A stretch of DNA of 64,000 bases from JAGOCV01 sp049445855 (lineage in GTDB: Bacteria; Pseudomonadota; Gammaproteobacteria; Burkholderiales; Burkholderiaceae_C): positions 806,001 to 870,000 of the forward strand of contig NZ_JBMSDV010000001.1 of NCBI RefSeq assembly GCF_049445855.1. The letters run 5' to 3'. How positions within the stretch are numbered: position 1 is the stretch's first letter; each line of letters starts with the position of its first letter. Positions 15,581 through 24,403 of the stretch are shown here, one piece after another. Made by a program: the position numbers and the translations under genes. Below the pieces are notes generated by a model, which saw only the letters and a list, made by a program, of their open reading frames with translations, did no database searches and had not been told where the DNA came from.

Positions 15581-17239
15581 ATGGCGTTGCGGCGCATCGT
15601 GCTGCGCGACTTCGTGATCGTGCACGAGCTCGAACTCGACCTGTCCGCAGGCTTCACCGTTCTCACCGGCGAAACCGGTGCCGGCAAATCCATCCTCGTC
15701 GATGCCTTGCAGATGGCGCTGGGCGCCCGCGCCGACGCCGGCGTGGTACGTGAAGGCGCGGCCCGCGCCGACATCAGCGCCGAATTCGACGCGCCACCCC
15801 AACTGGCGTTCTGGCTGCAGGATGCCGGCTTTGAAGCCAACACTGAGGCAGATTCCGACACGCTGCTGCTGCGCCGCACGGTGGACGCGCAAGGCAAGAG
15901 CCGTGCATGGATCAACGGCAGCCCCGCCACCGCCACGCAGTTGCGCGAGGCCGGTGATTTCCTGCTGGACATCCACGGCCAGCATGCGTGGCAAAGCCTG
16001 ACCCGGCCCGAGTCCATCCGCCAGTTGCTGGACGCGTACGCGGGCGTGAATGCCGGCGAACTCGACGCGCCGTGGCAGCAATGGCGTGCCGCGCAAAAGT
16101 CACTGGAAGACGCACGCAATGCGCAGGACACGCTGCAACGTGAACGCGAGCGGCTGGCCTGGCAGATCGGTGAAGTCGACAAGCTTGCACCGGGTGCAGG
16201 TGAATGGGACGAACTCAACGCGGCCCATACACGACTCTCGCATGCCCAAGCGTTGCTGGACACGGCCCACCAGGCGCTGAACGCCCTGGAAGACGATGAA
16301 TCCGGCGCGCTGGCCGGTCTTGCACGGGCACAGACATCGTTGGCTGGTCAGGCGCACATCGACCCCGAATTCCAGGCCTTGTCCGACGTGCTCGCCTCCA
16401 GCCTCGCGCAGGCCGAGGACGCCGTCCACACGCTGCACGGCTACCTGCGCAAGACGGAACTCGACCCGTCTCGTCTCGCCGAGCTGGACGAGCGCGTCGC
16501 GCTCTGGCTGTCGCTCGCCCGCCGCTACAAGCGCACGGCGCCGGAGCTGCCTGCCCTGCTTGCCGGATGGAAGGAAGAACTGTCGCGCCTGGACGCTGCA
16601 GCCGACCTGCACGCGCTGGAGAAGGCCGAAAATGCGGCGCGCGACGGATTCCTTTCGCAAGCGCGCAAACTCTCCCGAGCGCGCGCGAAAGCCGCTCCGC
16701 AACTGGCCACGGCCATCACGCAAGCCATGCAGGGCCTGGGCATGCAGGGCGGCCGGTTCGAGGTCACGCTCACCCGGCTCGACGAACCCGCACGCGGCGG
16801 ACTTGAAGAAGTCGGCTTCCTCGTCGCCGGACACGCCGGCAGCACGCCGCGCCCCGTGGGCAAGGTGGCGTCGGGCGGCGAACTGTCGCGCATCGCGCTA
16901 GCCATCGCGGTCACCACCAGCCAGCTCGGCGCGGCGCAGACGCTGATCTTCGACGAAGTGGACGCAGGCGTTGGCGGCGCGGTGGCCGAGACCGTGGGCC
17001 GGCTCATGAAGCAGCTCGGCAAGGACCGGCAGGTGCTCGCGGTCACCCACCTGCCGCAGGTGGCTGCATGCGCGGATGCGCATCTCGTCGTCGCCAAGCG
17101 TGCCAATGAAGGACGAACCGAAAGCACCGTGCAGCCTGTCATCGGCGAGCAGCGCGTCGGCGAAATTGCCCGCATGCTTGGCGGTGAACGTCTGTCCGGC
17201 ACGTCACTCGCCCACGCGCGCGAGATGCTGGGAGGTTGA
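15581..17239 (+). CDS. recN: DNA repair protein RecN
   Basis: RecN is an SMC-like ATPase acting in double-strand break repair. The 552-residue protein has Walker A GETGAGKS near residue 30, a long coiled-coil centre rich in Arg, Glu and Ala, the ABC signature VASGGELSRIALAI and Walker B TLIFDEVDAGVGG, followed by the switch His in VTHLPQVAACAD. ATG 15581 is three bases after nadK. The stop overlaps potential rapZ starts, so the two are likely co-transcribed. Confidence 0.97.
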   Translation: MALRRIVLRDFVIVHELELDLSAGFTVLTGETGAGKSILVDALQMALGARADAGVVREGAARADISAEFDAPPQLAFWLQDAGFEANTEADSDTLLLRRTVDAQGKSRAWINGSPATATQLREAGDFLLDIHGQHAWQSLTRPESIRQLLDAYAGVNAGELDAPWQQWRAAQKSLEDARNAQDTLQRERERLAWQIGEVDKLAPGAGEWDELNAAHTRLSHAQALLDTAHQALNALEDDESGALAGLARAQTSLAGQAHIDPEFQALSDVLASSLAQAEDAVHTLHGYLRKTELDPSRLAELDERVALWLSLARRYKRTAPELPALLAGWKEELSRLDAAADLHALEKAENAARDGFLSQARKLSRARAKAAPQLATAITQAMQGLGMQGGRFEVTLTRLDEPARGGLEEVGFLVAGHAGSTPRPVGKVASGGELSRIALAIAVTTSQLGAAQTLIFDEVDAGVGGAVAETVGRLMKQLGKDRQVLAVTHLPQVAACADAHLVVAKRANEGRTESTVQPVIGEQRVGEIARMLGGERLSGTSLAHAREMLGG

Positions 17240-17241
17240 AC

Positions 17242-18123
17242 GTGGAGCTCGTCCTCATCAGCGGCATGTCCGGCTCCGGCAAGTCGGTGGCCCTGCATGC
17301 GCTGGAGGATGCCGGCTACTACTGCGTGGACAACTTGCCGCCCGAGCTGTTGCAGCAATTCATCGCGCTCGAAATCCAGCACCAGGCCGCACGCGTGGCG
17401 ATCGCCATGGACGTGCGAAGCGCGACGTCACTGCCGCTGGTCCCTCAGCAGCTCGCTGAACTGCGCCAGCAGGACATCACGGTGCGCACGCTGTTCCTTG
17501 ACGCCAACACCGACACACTGGTGCGCCGTTACTCCGAAACCCGTCGCAAGCACCCGCTGTCCGTCTCGCCGGCTCGCGCCGACGTGCTGGAGCAGCAACG
17601 CGCTCTGGTCGAAGCCATCGAACTCGAGCGTGAACTGCTGGCCGATATGCGCGACCAGGCCCACGTCATCGACACCAGCCTGATCCGCTCGTCGCAGTTG
17701 CAGAGCTACGTCAAGTCGCTCATCTCCGCGCCGGCAAGCGCAATGACGCTGGTGTTCGAATCGTTCGCTTTCAAGCGCGGCATCCCGCTCGACGCGGACT
17801 ATGTGTTCGACGTGCGCATGCTGCCGAACCCGCACTACGAAACAGACCTGCGCCCGCTCACGGGACGTGACGAACCCGTCGTCACCTGGCTGCGCCAGCA
17901 CGAGAGCGTCAGCGTGATGTTTGCGCACATCGAGCAGTTCCTCAAGCACTGGCTGCCGGCACTCGCACACGACCATCGCAGCTATGTGACCGTGGCCGTC
18001 GGTTGCACGGGCGGGCAGCACCGTTCGGTGTTCCTGGTGGAGCAACTGGCTCGCGTGTTCGGTTCGCACTGGGTCACGCTCAAGCGTCACCGCGAACTCG
18101 ACAACCAGGCGGAAGGCCGATAG
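17242..18123 (+). CDS. rapZ: RNase adapter protein RapZ
   Basis: The 293-residue protein has an N-terminal kinase-like P-loop (GMSGSGKSVALHALEDAGYY), DNLPPELL, and the C-terminal metabolite-binding segments FKRGIPLDADYVFDVRMLPNP, TGRDEPV and VGCTGGQHRSV. In enterobacteria RapZ senses glucosamine-6-phosphate and directs decay of the sRNA GlmZ by RNase E; the targets in betaproteobacteria are unclear. GTG 17242 has GGGAGG six bases upstream, better than the TTG at 17236 that abuts it. It sits directly after recN rather than with hprK/PTS genes. Confidence 0.94.
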   Translation: MELVLISGMSGSGKSVALHALEDAGYYCVDNLPPELLQQFIALEIQHQAARVAIAMDVRSATSLPLVPQQLAELRQQDITVRTLFLDANTDTLVRRYSETRRKHPLSVSPARADVLEQQRALVEAIELERELLADMRDQAHVIDTSLIRSSQLQSYVKSLISAPASAMTLVFESFAFKRGIPLDADYVFDVRMLPNPHYETDLRPLTGRDEPVVTWLRQHESVSVMFAHIEQFLKHWLPALAHDHRSYVTVAVGCTGGQHRSVFLVEQLARVFGSHWVTLKRHRELDNQAEGR

Positions 18124-18125
18124 CT

Positions 18126-19160
18126 TCAGCCGCCGAGCAACTTGCGTACAGGCGCAGGCAGACCGAGCTGCGGCCATCGCGCAGCCTCGACCCACGCCCC
18201 TTCCGCCTGGAGCTTTTCGTTCGCAGGCAGCTGGATCTGCACCGGGTGGATGTGCAGGTCCTTGTGCGTCAGCACGTGCGTGAATACCGGCAGATCCACC
18301 GCATTGTCCCGTTGAGGCGCGGGCACGGCTGAAGCCAAAGATTCATGGCTATCAAAGACGGGCAGGCAATACAGACCGGCCCAGATGCCCGTGGACGGTC
18401 GCTTGTGCAGCCACACCGCGCCGTCCTTCGTGCCCGCCCACAGCAGCCACAGCGACTGCGCGGTGCGCTTGAGTTTGCGCGTCTTCACCGGATACTTCTC
18501 CGGTTGCCCTTCGCGCACGGCCGCACAAATGTCCTGCAGCGGGCAGAGCAGGCAGGCAGGCTTGCGCGGCAGGCAGACCGTTGCGCCGAGGTCCATCAGG
18601 CCCTGCGTGTAGGCCGGCATGTCGGCCTCGTCGGCCGGCAGCAAAGCGGTGGCTTCGTTCCAGAGCTTCTTCTCGTTCGCCGATGAAGCCAGATCGCCGC
18701 CGAAACCCAGTGCCCGTGCCAGCACGCGCTTCACATTGCCGTCCAGGATGGCGACGCGCTCACCGAAACAGAACGACGCGACAGCCGCCGCCGTCGACCG
18801 GCCGATACCAGGCAGGGTCTGCAACTGCTCCGCCGTGCGCGGGAATTCGCCACCGAACCGCTCGACCACCTCCTGCGCGCACCGGTGCAGGTTGCGGGCA
18901 CGGCTGTAGTAACCCAGACCGCTCCACAAGCCCAGCACGTCGTCCTGTCCGGCTGCAGCCAGCGCACCCACATCGGGGAATCGGGCAAGAAACCGTTCGA
19001 AGTAGCCGATGACCGTGCTCACCTGCGTTTGCTGCAGCATGATTTCTGAGAGCCACACGCGGTACGGATCGCGCGTGTTCTGCCACGGCAGGTGACTGCG
19101 CCCGTGGCTGCGCTGCCAGCGCACCACCCGCGCGGCGAGGCTGGCGGGCGCTCCGCTCAT
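18126..19160 (-). CDS. mutY: A/G-specific adenine DNA glycosylase MutY
   Basis: The 344-residue base-excision enzyme removes adenine mispaired with 8-oxoguanine. It has the LPWQNTRDPYRVWLSEIMLQQTQV start, the helix-hairpin-helix LQTLPGIGRSTAAAVASF with catalytic Asp in AILDGNVKRVLAR, a 4Fe-4S loop (CLPRKPACLLCPLQDIC) and a C-terminal NUDIX-like domain for 8-oxoG recognition. Its ATG overlaps the stop of the dynamin-like GTPase gene (ATGA), so the two are coupled. Downstream it converges on rapZ with a two-base gap. Confidence 0.97.
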   Translation of the reverse strand: MSGAPASLAARVVRWQRSHGRSHLPWQNTRDPYRVWLSEIMLQQTQVSTVIGYFERFLARFPDVGALAAAGQDDVLGLWSGLGYYSRARNLHRCAQEVVERFGGEFPRTAEQLQTLPGIGRSTAAAVASFCFGERVAILDGNVKRVLARALGFGGDLASSANEKKLWNEATALLPADEADMPAYTQGLMDLGATVCLPRKPACLLCPLQDICAAVREGQPEKYPVKTRKLKRTAQSLWLLWAGTKDGAVWLHKRPSTGIWAGLYCLPVFDSHESLASAVPAPQRDNAVDLPVFTHVLTHKDLHIHPVQIQLPANEKLQAEGAWVEAARWPQLGLPAPVRKLLGG

Positions 19161-21130
19161 GCAGCGCTGACTTCGGCGTCGGGTGTGGGTGCAGCTGCGG
19201 CAACTGCAGTGGGGGGCGGTGTGAGCAGGTGGCTGGTGAGTTCGCGCAGCTTGGCATCGAGCTCGTCGAGCGAAGCACCGTTGCCCTCGATCTCGCCAAT
19301 GCGTCCGTCCAGGCCCCCAGCCGCTTGCTGGATGCGCTCGATGGCTTCGAGGCGGCGACCGAAATTGCGGCGACGCTCGCGCAGTTGTGCGTCCAGTTGC
19401 GCGGCCGCGCCCTTGCTCCACAGTTCCACCTCGCTCAGCGCGTTGTCGTAGAGCATGCGCAGGCGCGTGAACAGCGCCCGCACCAGCCGGTCGGAGAATT
19501 CGGGTTGCGCCAGGCGGATGATGTTGCCCACGCCCAGATACTGCAGGTGGCTCTGCTCGATCTGCACGAGCTCATCGACGAACCGGCTCATTTCCGGTTC
19601 CTTGGGCGCCTGCAGCGAGAAGCTGTACTCGGCGTTGAGCTGGCGGAACATCGCGCCGAGCATCGCCTGGATTTCGGAAGTGAGCGACTGCACGCGCGTG
19701 AGCTGGTCGGTGAGCTTCCTGAACGCATCGTCATAAGACCGCTTCACGCCGAGCTTGATGCCCGGCTGACGCAGTGCGGCATTGAGTTCGCTGAGCGTCG
19801 CTTTCAAGCCGTTGGAGCCGAGGATGTCGAACACCTCGCGCAGCAGTTTCAGGTGCACCGAACGCACCGCCTGGATCTTCGCGCCGCTGACTTCGAACTC
19901 CACCTGCTCCTGCTCGATGCGCGCGCGCATGTTGCGGATGACGTTGGTGTTCTTGCCCCGCAGGCCCTGCAATTCGAGCATCTGGTCGGCCAGGTCGCGC
20001 CGGCGGATATTGAGCACGCGGCTGGCTTCGGTGCGCAATTCGGCGATGCCACCGTCGATGGCGGCACGCAGGATCGCTTCACGCCGGCCGAGCATGCCCT
20101 GGCCCAGCACGTCTTCGAGCCGGGGCAGGCCGCTGTGCTTGAGCAGCTTGTCGTCCTTGGACACCTTGGCCAGCAGGCCCTTCTGGGCGGAGACCGGCAC
20201 CACGCGTTCCTGCGGCAGGCCGAGGATGCCGGCGGCCGTGGTGCGCTGGCGATCGATCTGGGCCTGGATCTGCTCGGCAGTGCTCAGCGCGTCCCACAGC
20301 GTGTCGATCTTGTTGAGAACCACCAGCCGCGCGTCGGACCGGTTGCCTTCGGTGATGAGGTGCTCGCGCCAGATGGCAAGGTCGGACTTGGTGACGCCCG
20401 CATCGGCTGCCAGGATGAAGACCACCGCATGCGCCTGCGGGATCAGGCTGACCGTCAGTTCCGGCTCGGCACCGATCGCATTCAGGCCCGGTGTATCCAG
20501 GATGACCAGGCCCTGCTTGAGCAGCGGATGGGCAATGTTGATGAGCGCATGCCGCCAGCGCGGAATCTCCACGAGGCCTGCGGCATTGGCAATGGGATTG
20601 TCGTCGGGCGTTTCGTCGTTCCAGAAACCCAGCGCGCGGGCTTCGTCCTTCGAGACGTGGCGCACTTCGGCCACCTTCTGCATGGCGGAGGCCAACTGTG
20701 CGGCATCGCTCACATCCAGGTCGACACGCGTCCACTTCTCGGGCTTCTCGCGCCATTCCATCAGCGTCTGGGGTTGTTCACGCGTCTCGATGGGCAGCAG
20801 GCGCAGGCAAGGCGGCACGTCGGCGTCGTAGCCGAGTTCCGTGGGGCACATCGTCGTGCGACCCGCACTGGCCGGCATGATGCGGCGACCGTAGCCGGCA
20901 AAGAAGATGGCGTTGATCAGTTCGGATTTGCCGCGCGAGAACTCCGCGACGAAGGCCACCATGACCTTGTCCGAGCGCACCTGCGTCTCGAGCCGGCGCA
21001 GGCGCTCCTCGACGGCCGTGTCCAGCAGTTCATGCTCCCCCATCCAGTCGGCCAGGAGCTTCAGACGCAGGGCAAACTGTCGGCGCCATGCGCCATGCTG
21101 GTCGAACTGCTGATTGAAGGACTTGGGCAC
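19157..21130 (-). CDS. Bacterial dynamin-like GTPase
   Basis: The 657-residue protein has an N-terminal dynamin-type GTPase domain: G1 EFSRGKSE (Gly67-Lys68-Ser69), a Thr-containing switch (SAGRTTMCPTEL), G3 ILDTPGLNAIG and G4 VLNKIDTLWD. Long helical, coiled-coil segments follow (residues about 330-630) and a Pro/Ala-rich tail. Dynamin-like proteins remodel membranes or organise DNA replication (E. coli CrfC). GTG 21130 is chosen because AGGAG stands five bases upstream. The gene lies 52 bp after mutM and overlaps mutY by four bases, tying it to the 8-oxoguanine repair pair. Its function is unknown. Confidence 0.88.
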   Translation of the reverse strand: MPKSFNQQFDQHGAWRRQFALRLKLLADWMGEHELLDTAVEERLRRLETQVRSDKVMVAFVAEFSRGKSELINAIFFAGYGRRIMPASAGRTTMCPTELGYDADVPPCLRLLPIETREQPQTLMEWREKPEKWTRVDLDVSDAAQLASAMQKVAEVRHVSKDEARALGFWNDETPDDNPIANAAGLVEIPRWRHALINIAHPLLKQGLVILDTPGLNAIGAEPELTVSLIPQAHAVVFILAADAGVTKSDLAIWREHLITEGNRSDARLVVLNKIDTLWDALSTAEQIQAQIDRQRTTAAGILGLPQERVVPVSAQKGLLAKVSKDDKLLKHSGLPRLEDVLGQGMLGRREAILRAAIDGGIAELRTEASRVLNIRRRDLADQMLELQGLRGKNTNVIRNMRARIEQEQVEFEVSGAKIQAVRSVHLKLLREVFDILGSNGLKATLSELNAALRQPGIKLGVKRSYDDAFRKLTDQLTRVQSLTSEIQAMLGAMFRQLNAEYSFSLQAPKEPEMSRFVDELVQIEQSHLQYLGVGNIIRLAQPEFSDRLVRALFTRLRMLYDNALSEVELWSKGAAAQLDAQLRERRRNFGRRLEAIERIQQAAGGLDGRIGEIEGNGASLDELDAKLRELTSHLLTPPPTAVAAAAPTPDAEVSAA

Positions 21131-21182
21131 CGGCACTCCTGGAAGGGAATCCAATTTATAGCATCGACTGCCGCGGCGCCCC

Positions 21183-22001
21183 CTAGTATTTCTGGCACAC
21201 CGGACAGAAATACGTGGCGCGTTGCCCTTGGCGCAACAGGCGTATGGGCGTGGCACAAGTGCGGCACGGCATGCCCGCGCGGTCGTACACCATGGCTTCC
21301 AGCTGGAAGTAGCCGCTTTCACCCCAGGCATTGGAGAAGTCGCGCAGCGTGCTGCCGCCCTTCTGCACCGCCAACGCCAGCACTTCCCGGATGGCTGCAT
21401 GCAACCTCAGCGCCCGTGGCCGGCTGATGCGCGATGCCGCCAGCGTGGGCCGGATGCCGGAACGGAACAGCACTTCCGACGCATAAATGTTACCGACGCC
21501 CACGACCACATCGCCCGCGAGCAGCACCTGCTTGATGGCTGCGCTGCGGCTTCTCAGCCCCGCGAAAAACTTCTCGAACTCGAACGCATCCCCGAGCGGC
21601 TCCATGCCCAGGCCGCCGAGCAGCTTGACGGCCACCGGATCCAGCTCGCCGCCATCGGCATACACCACCGCACCGAAACGCCGCGGGTCGTTCAGCCGGA
21701 GCAGGCCGCGGCTGGTGATCAGGTCGAAATGGTCGTGCGTCCCCGGCGGTCCGGCTTGCGCGGTGAAACTCAGGCTGCCCGACATGCCCAGATGCATCAG
21801 CAGCATGCCGCGATCCAGGTCCAGCAGCAGATACTTTCCGCGGCGACGCACACCCAGCACCTGCCGGCCCGTCAGGATGGCCGGATCGCAACCCAGCGGC
21901 CAGCGCAGCGGCTTGCCCATCTCCGCGCCATGGACATGCGCTCCCTCGATGCGCCCGGCAAAACTCAGGCGGGTGACTTCGACTTCTGGCAGTTCGGGCA
22001 T
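21183..22001 (-). CDS. mutM: Formamidopyrimidine-DNA glycosylase
   Basis: The 272-residue enzyme excises 8-oxoguanine and FaPy lesions and cleaves the abasic strand. It has the catalytic PELPEVE N-terminus (Pro2, Glu3), the H2TH domain around DVVVGVGNIYASEVLFRSGI, and the C-terminal zinc finger CRTC ... CPVC near the end. The KGGSTLRDFSN segment carries the lesion loop. It is the first gene of the minus-strand mutM - dynamin-like - mutY group, and diverges from the TPR gene with 95 bp between. Confidence 0.97.
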   Translation of the reverse strand: MPELPEVEVTRLSFAGRIEGAHVHGAEMGKPLRWPLGCDPAILTGRQVLGVRRRGKYLLLDLDRGMLLMHLGMSGSLSFTAQAGPPGTHDHFDLITSRGLLRLNDPRRFGAVVYADGGELDPVAVKLLGGLGMEPLGDAFEFEKFFAGLRSRSAAIKQVLLAGDVVVGVGNIYASEVLFRSGIRPTLAASRISRPRALRLHAAIREVLALAVQKGGSTLRDFSNAWGESGYFQLEAMVYDRAGMPCRTCATPIRLLRQGQRATYFCPVCQKY

Positions 22002-22096
22002 GGAAAAAGCTTACCGCGGGGCCGACAAGTCGGCTGGCTCGTCGGGTAATACATCAGGTCATACGTGAGCCGATGGGCTTGGATTATTATGGGTCG

Positions 22097-23854
22097 ATGA
22101 AGTCATTGCACCGCCTTGCCATGGCCGTCATGGCCGCCTGCGCCATGTCTGCGCATGCCCAGAACATGCAGGCACAGGCCACGCAGAGTCCGCCTGCTGC
22201 GGCCACATCCGGCCCCCCCGTTGCGTCGGCGATGGACGCCGAACTGTTCTACCGCCTTCTGCTGGGCGAAATGTCCGTGCGCGCCGGCGAGCCGGACGCT
22301 GCTTTCGGCCTCATCCTCGACTCGGCGCGCAAGACTGGCGACGCCGCGCTGTACGAGCGCGCCGTCAACATCGCACTGCAGGCCCGTGCCGGCGAATCCG
22401 CACTCCAGGCCGCGCGCGCCTGGAAGGACGCCGACCCGAAATCGCGTGAAGCGAACCGCTACGTGCTGCAGATCCTTCTGGCACTCAACCGTATCACCGA
22501 GACCGTCGACCCGCTGCGCGCAGAGCTTGCGAACACGCCACCTGCCGAACGTTCCATGGCGCTGGCCGTCGTGCCCCGCTACTACACGCGCGCCAGTGAT
22601 CGCAAGCTTGCCGCCACGGTCGTCGAGCAGGCGCTGGCGGCTGACCTGGCCAATCCAGTCACGGCCACTTCCGCATGGACTGCCGTGGGCCGCATGCGCA
22701 TGGCTGCCGGTGACACGGCCGGCGCCATCCAGGCGGCCACCCGTGGCCAGGCGGCAGACCCGTTCGCCGAAGGTCCGGCGATGCTGGCCATCGAGATGAT
22801 GGACCCCAAGACACCGCAGGCCGAACCCATCATCAAGCGCTATCTGGATGGCAAGCCCGTGCCGGAACTCCGCATGGGCTATGCGCGCGCGCTGCTGGAT
22901 GGCCAGCGTTACGCCGAAGCGACAGCGCAACTGCAGATCGTCACGACAGAAAAGCCGGACTTCGCCGAGGCATGGCTCGTGCTGGGCAGCCTGCAGGCGC
23001 AGGACAACCAGCAGGACGCAGCCGAAGCATCGCTCAAGCGCTACATCGTGCTGGCGCAGGACGTGCGCGGCGCCGAAGAAAAAAAGCGTGGACTGGCACA
23101 GGCGTATCTCGCGCTTTCGCAGATCGCGGAAAAGCGCAAGGACTATGCGGCCGCTGAAGCCTGGCTGTCCCGCATCGAGAACGCCGAAGACCTGCTGGGT
23201 GCGCGCACGCGCCGCGCCTCCATCCTCGCCAAGCAGGGCAAGATCGACGAGGCGCGCGAACTCATCCGCACGCTGCCCGGACGCAATGCCGCCGAAATCC
23301 GCCTGCGCCTGCTGGCCGAAGTGCAACTGCTGCGGGACAACAAGCGATACCAGGATGCTTATGACCTGCTGTCGAAAGCCATCGCCACCTCGCCGGAAGA
23401 CACCGATCTGCTTTACGACCAGGCCACGTTGGCCGAAAAGCTCGGCAGCCTGAGCGAGATGGAGCGCATCCTGCGCCGCGTCATCGCCATCAAGCCCGAG
23501 GCACACCACGCCTACAACGCACTCGGCTATTCGCTGGCCGATCGCAACGTGCGGCTGGACGAAGCGCGCGAACTCATCAAGAAAGCGCTCGAATTCGCGC
23601 CCAACGATCCATTCATCACCGACAGCCTGGGCTGGGTGGAATTCCGCGCGGGCAATCGCGCCGAAGCACTGCGCATCCTGGACACCGCGTTCAAGGCCCG
23701 TCCGGACGCAGAGATTGCCGCGCATCTGGGTGAAGTGCTCTGGACGATGGGCCAGCGCGATCGTGCGCTGTCCATCTGGCGGGAGGGCCTGCTGCTCAAC
23801 AGCGAGAACGAGACGCTGCAGGAAACCCTGAAGCGCCTGCGCGCCAAGCCGTGA
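22097..23854 (+). CDS. Exported TPR-repeat protein upstream of lolB
   Basis: The 585-residue protein has a signal peptide (MKSLHRLAMAVMAACAMSAHA) and many tetratricopeptide repeats; good units include AHHAYNALGYSLADRNVRLDEARELIKKAL near residue 470. TPR arrays bind partner proteins, here in the periplasm or at the outer membrane. The start ATG 22097 fits the signal peptide; ATG 22073 upstream would add eight polar residues. The stop overlaps lolB (GTGA), and this tetratricopeptide-lolB-ispE order recurs in betaproteobacteria, hinting at an envelope role. Confidence 0.9.
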   Translation: MKSLHRLAMAVMAACAMSAHAQNMQAQATQSPPAAATSGPPVASAMDAELFYRLLLGEMSVRAGEPDAAFGLILDSARKTGDAALYERAVNIALQARAGESALQAARAWKDADPKSREANRYVLQILLALNRITETVDPLRAELANTPPAERSMALAVVPRYYTRASDRKLAATVVEQALAADLANPVTATSAWTAVGRMRMAAGDTAGAIQAATRGQAADPFAEGPAMLAIEMMDPKTPQAEPIIKRYLDGKPVPELRMGYARALLDGQRYAEATAQLQIVTTEKPDFAEAWLVLGSLQAQDNQQDAAEASLKRYIVLAQDVRGAEEKKRGLAQAYLALSQIAEKRKDYAAAEAWLSRIENAEDLLGARTRRASILAKQGKIDEARELIRTLPGRNAAEIRLRLLAEVQLLRDNKRYQDAYDLLSKAIATSPEDTDLLYDQATLAEKLGSLSEMERILRRVIAIKPEAHHAYNALGYSLADRNVRLDEARELIKKALEFAPNDPFITDSLGWVEFRAGNRAEALRILDTAFKARPDAEIAAHLGEVLWTMGQRDRALSIWREGLLLNSENETLQETLKRLRAKP

Positions 23855-24381
23855 GTCCCGCCGCGCACGGTCCCGGCCCATTCCGCAACCGCCGCGAGGC
23901 TCTCGCCCTCGGCGCAGCGGCTGCGCTGGTGCTGTCGGGTTGCGCGACGCCGTCCATCACGTCCGCCCCCATTGCGGCCGACGCGCCCGCCTGGAGTGGC
24001 CGCATGTCACTGCAGGTGGAATCCAGCCCGCCCCAGTCGCTGGCTGCGGTGTTCGACTTGAAGGGCGGCATCGAAGCCGGGCAACTTTCACTCGGCACAC
24101 CGCTGGGCAACATCCTCGCGCAACTCTCCTGGAGTGCCGGCAGCGCGACGCTCCGCACGCCCCGGGAAACGCTTGAGTACCCTTCCGTGGATGCGCTTTT
24201 GGCCGAAGTCACGGGCACGCCGATTCCAGTGGCTGCCCTGTTCGACTGGCTGGCCGGCAAACCCGCCACTGTGGACGGGTGGCAGGCCGACCTGACGCAG
24301 CACGCCGACGGGCGACTGCATGCCAGGCGCAGCAGCCCGGCGCCGGCGGCTGATCTGCGGCTCGCATTCGAGCGGCAGTAG
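23851..24381 (+). CDS. lolB: Outer membrane lipoprotein receptor LolB
   Basis: The 176-residue lipoprotein receives lipoproteins from LolA and inserts them in the outer membrane. A signal with lipobox LVLSGC gives lipid-modified Cys31 (from GTG 23851). The body matches the LolB barrel (WSGRMSLQVESSPPQSLAAVFDLKG, LSLGTPLGNILAQLSW, ALFDWLAGKPA, W...DL). Sequence identity within LolB is low, so context adds weight: it lies before ispE as in other Burkholderiales and overlaps the TPR gene by four bases. Confidence 0.9.
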   Translation: MSPAAHGPGPFRNRREALALGAAAALVLSGCATPSITSAPIAADAPAWSGRMSLQVESSPPQSLAAVFDLKGGIEAGQLSLGTPLGNILAQLSWSAGSATLRTPRETLEYPSVDALLAEVTGTPIPVAALFDWLAGKPATVDGWQADLTQHADGRLHARRSSPAPAADLRLAFERQ

Positions 24382-24403
24382 TTTCTCTTCTAGACTCCAC
24401 GCC

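Noticed and set aside
19229..21427. Plus-strand frame of more than 700 codons over the dynamin-like GTPase
   Set aside because: Antisense shadow; the minus strand has clear G1, G3 and G4 motifs and a ribosome site.
22103..23881. Minus-strand frame of nearly 600 codons opposite the TPR gene
   Set aside because: The plus strand has a signal peptide and TPR repeats; the minus frame has no recognisable domain.
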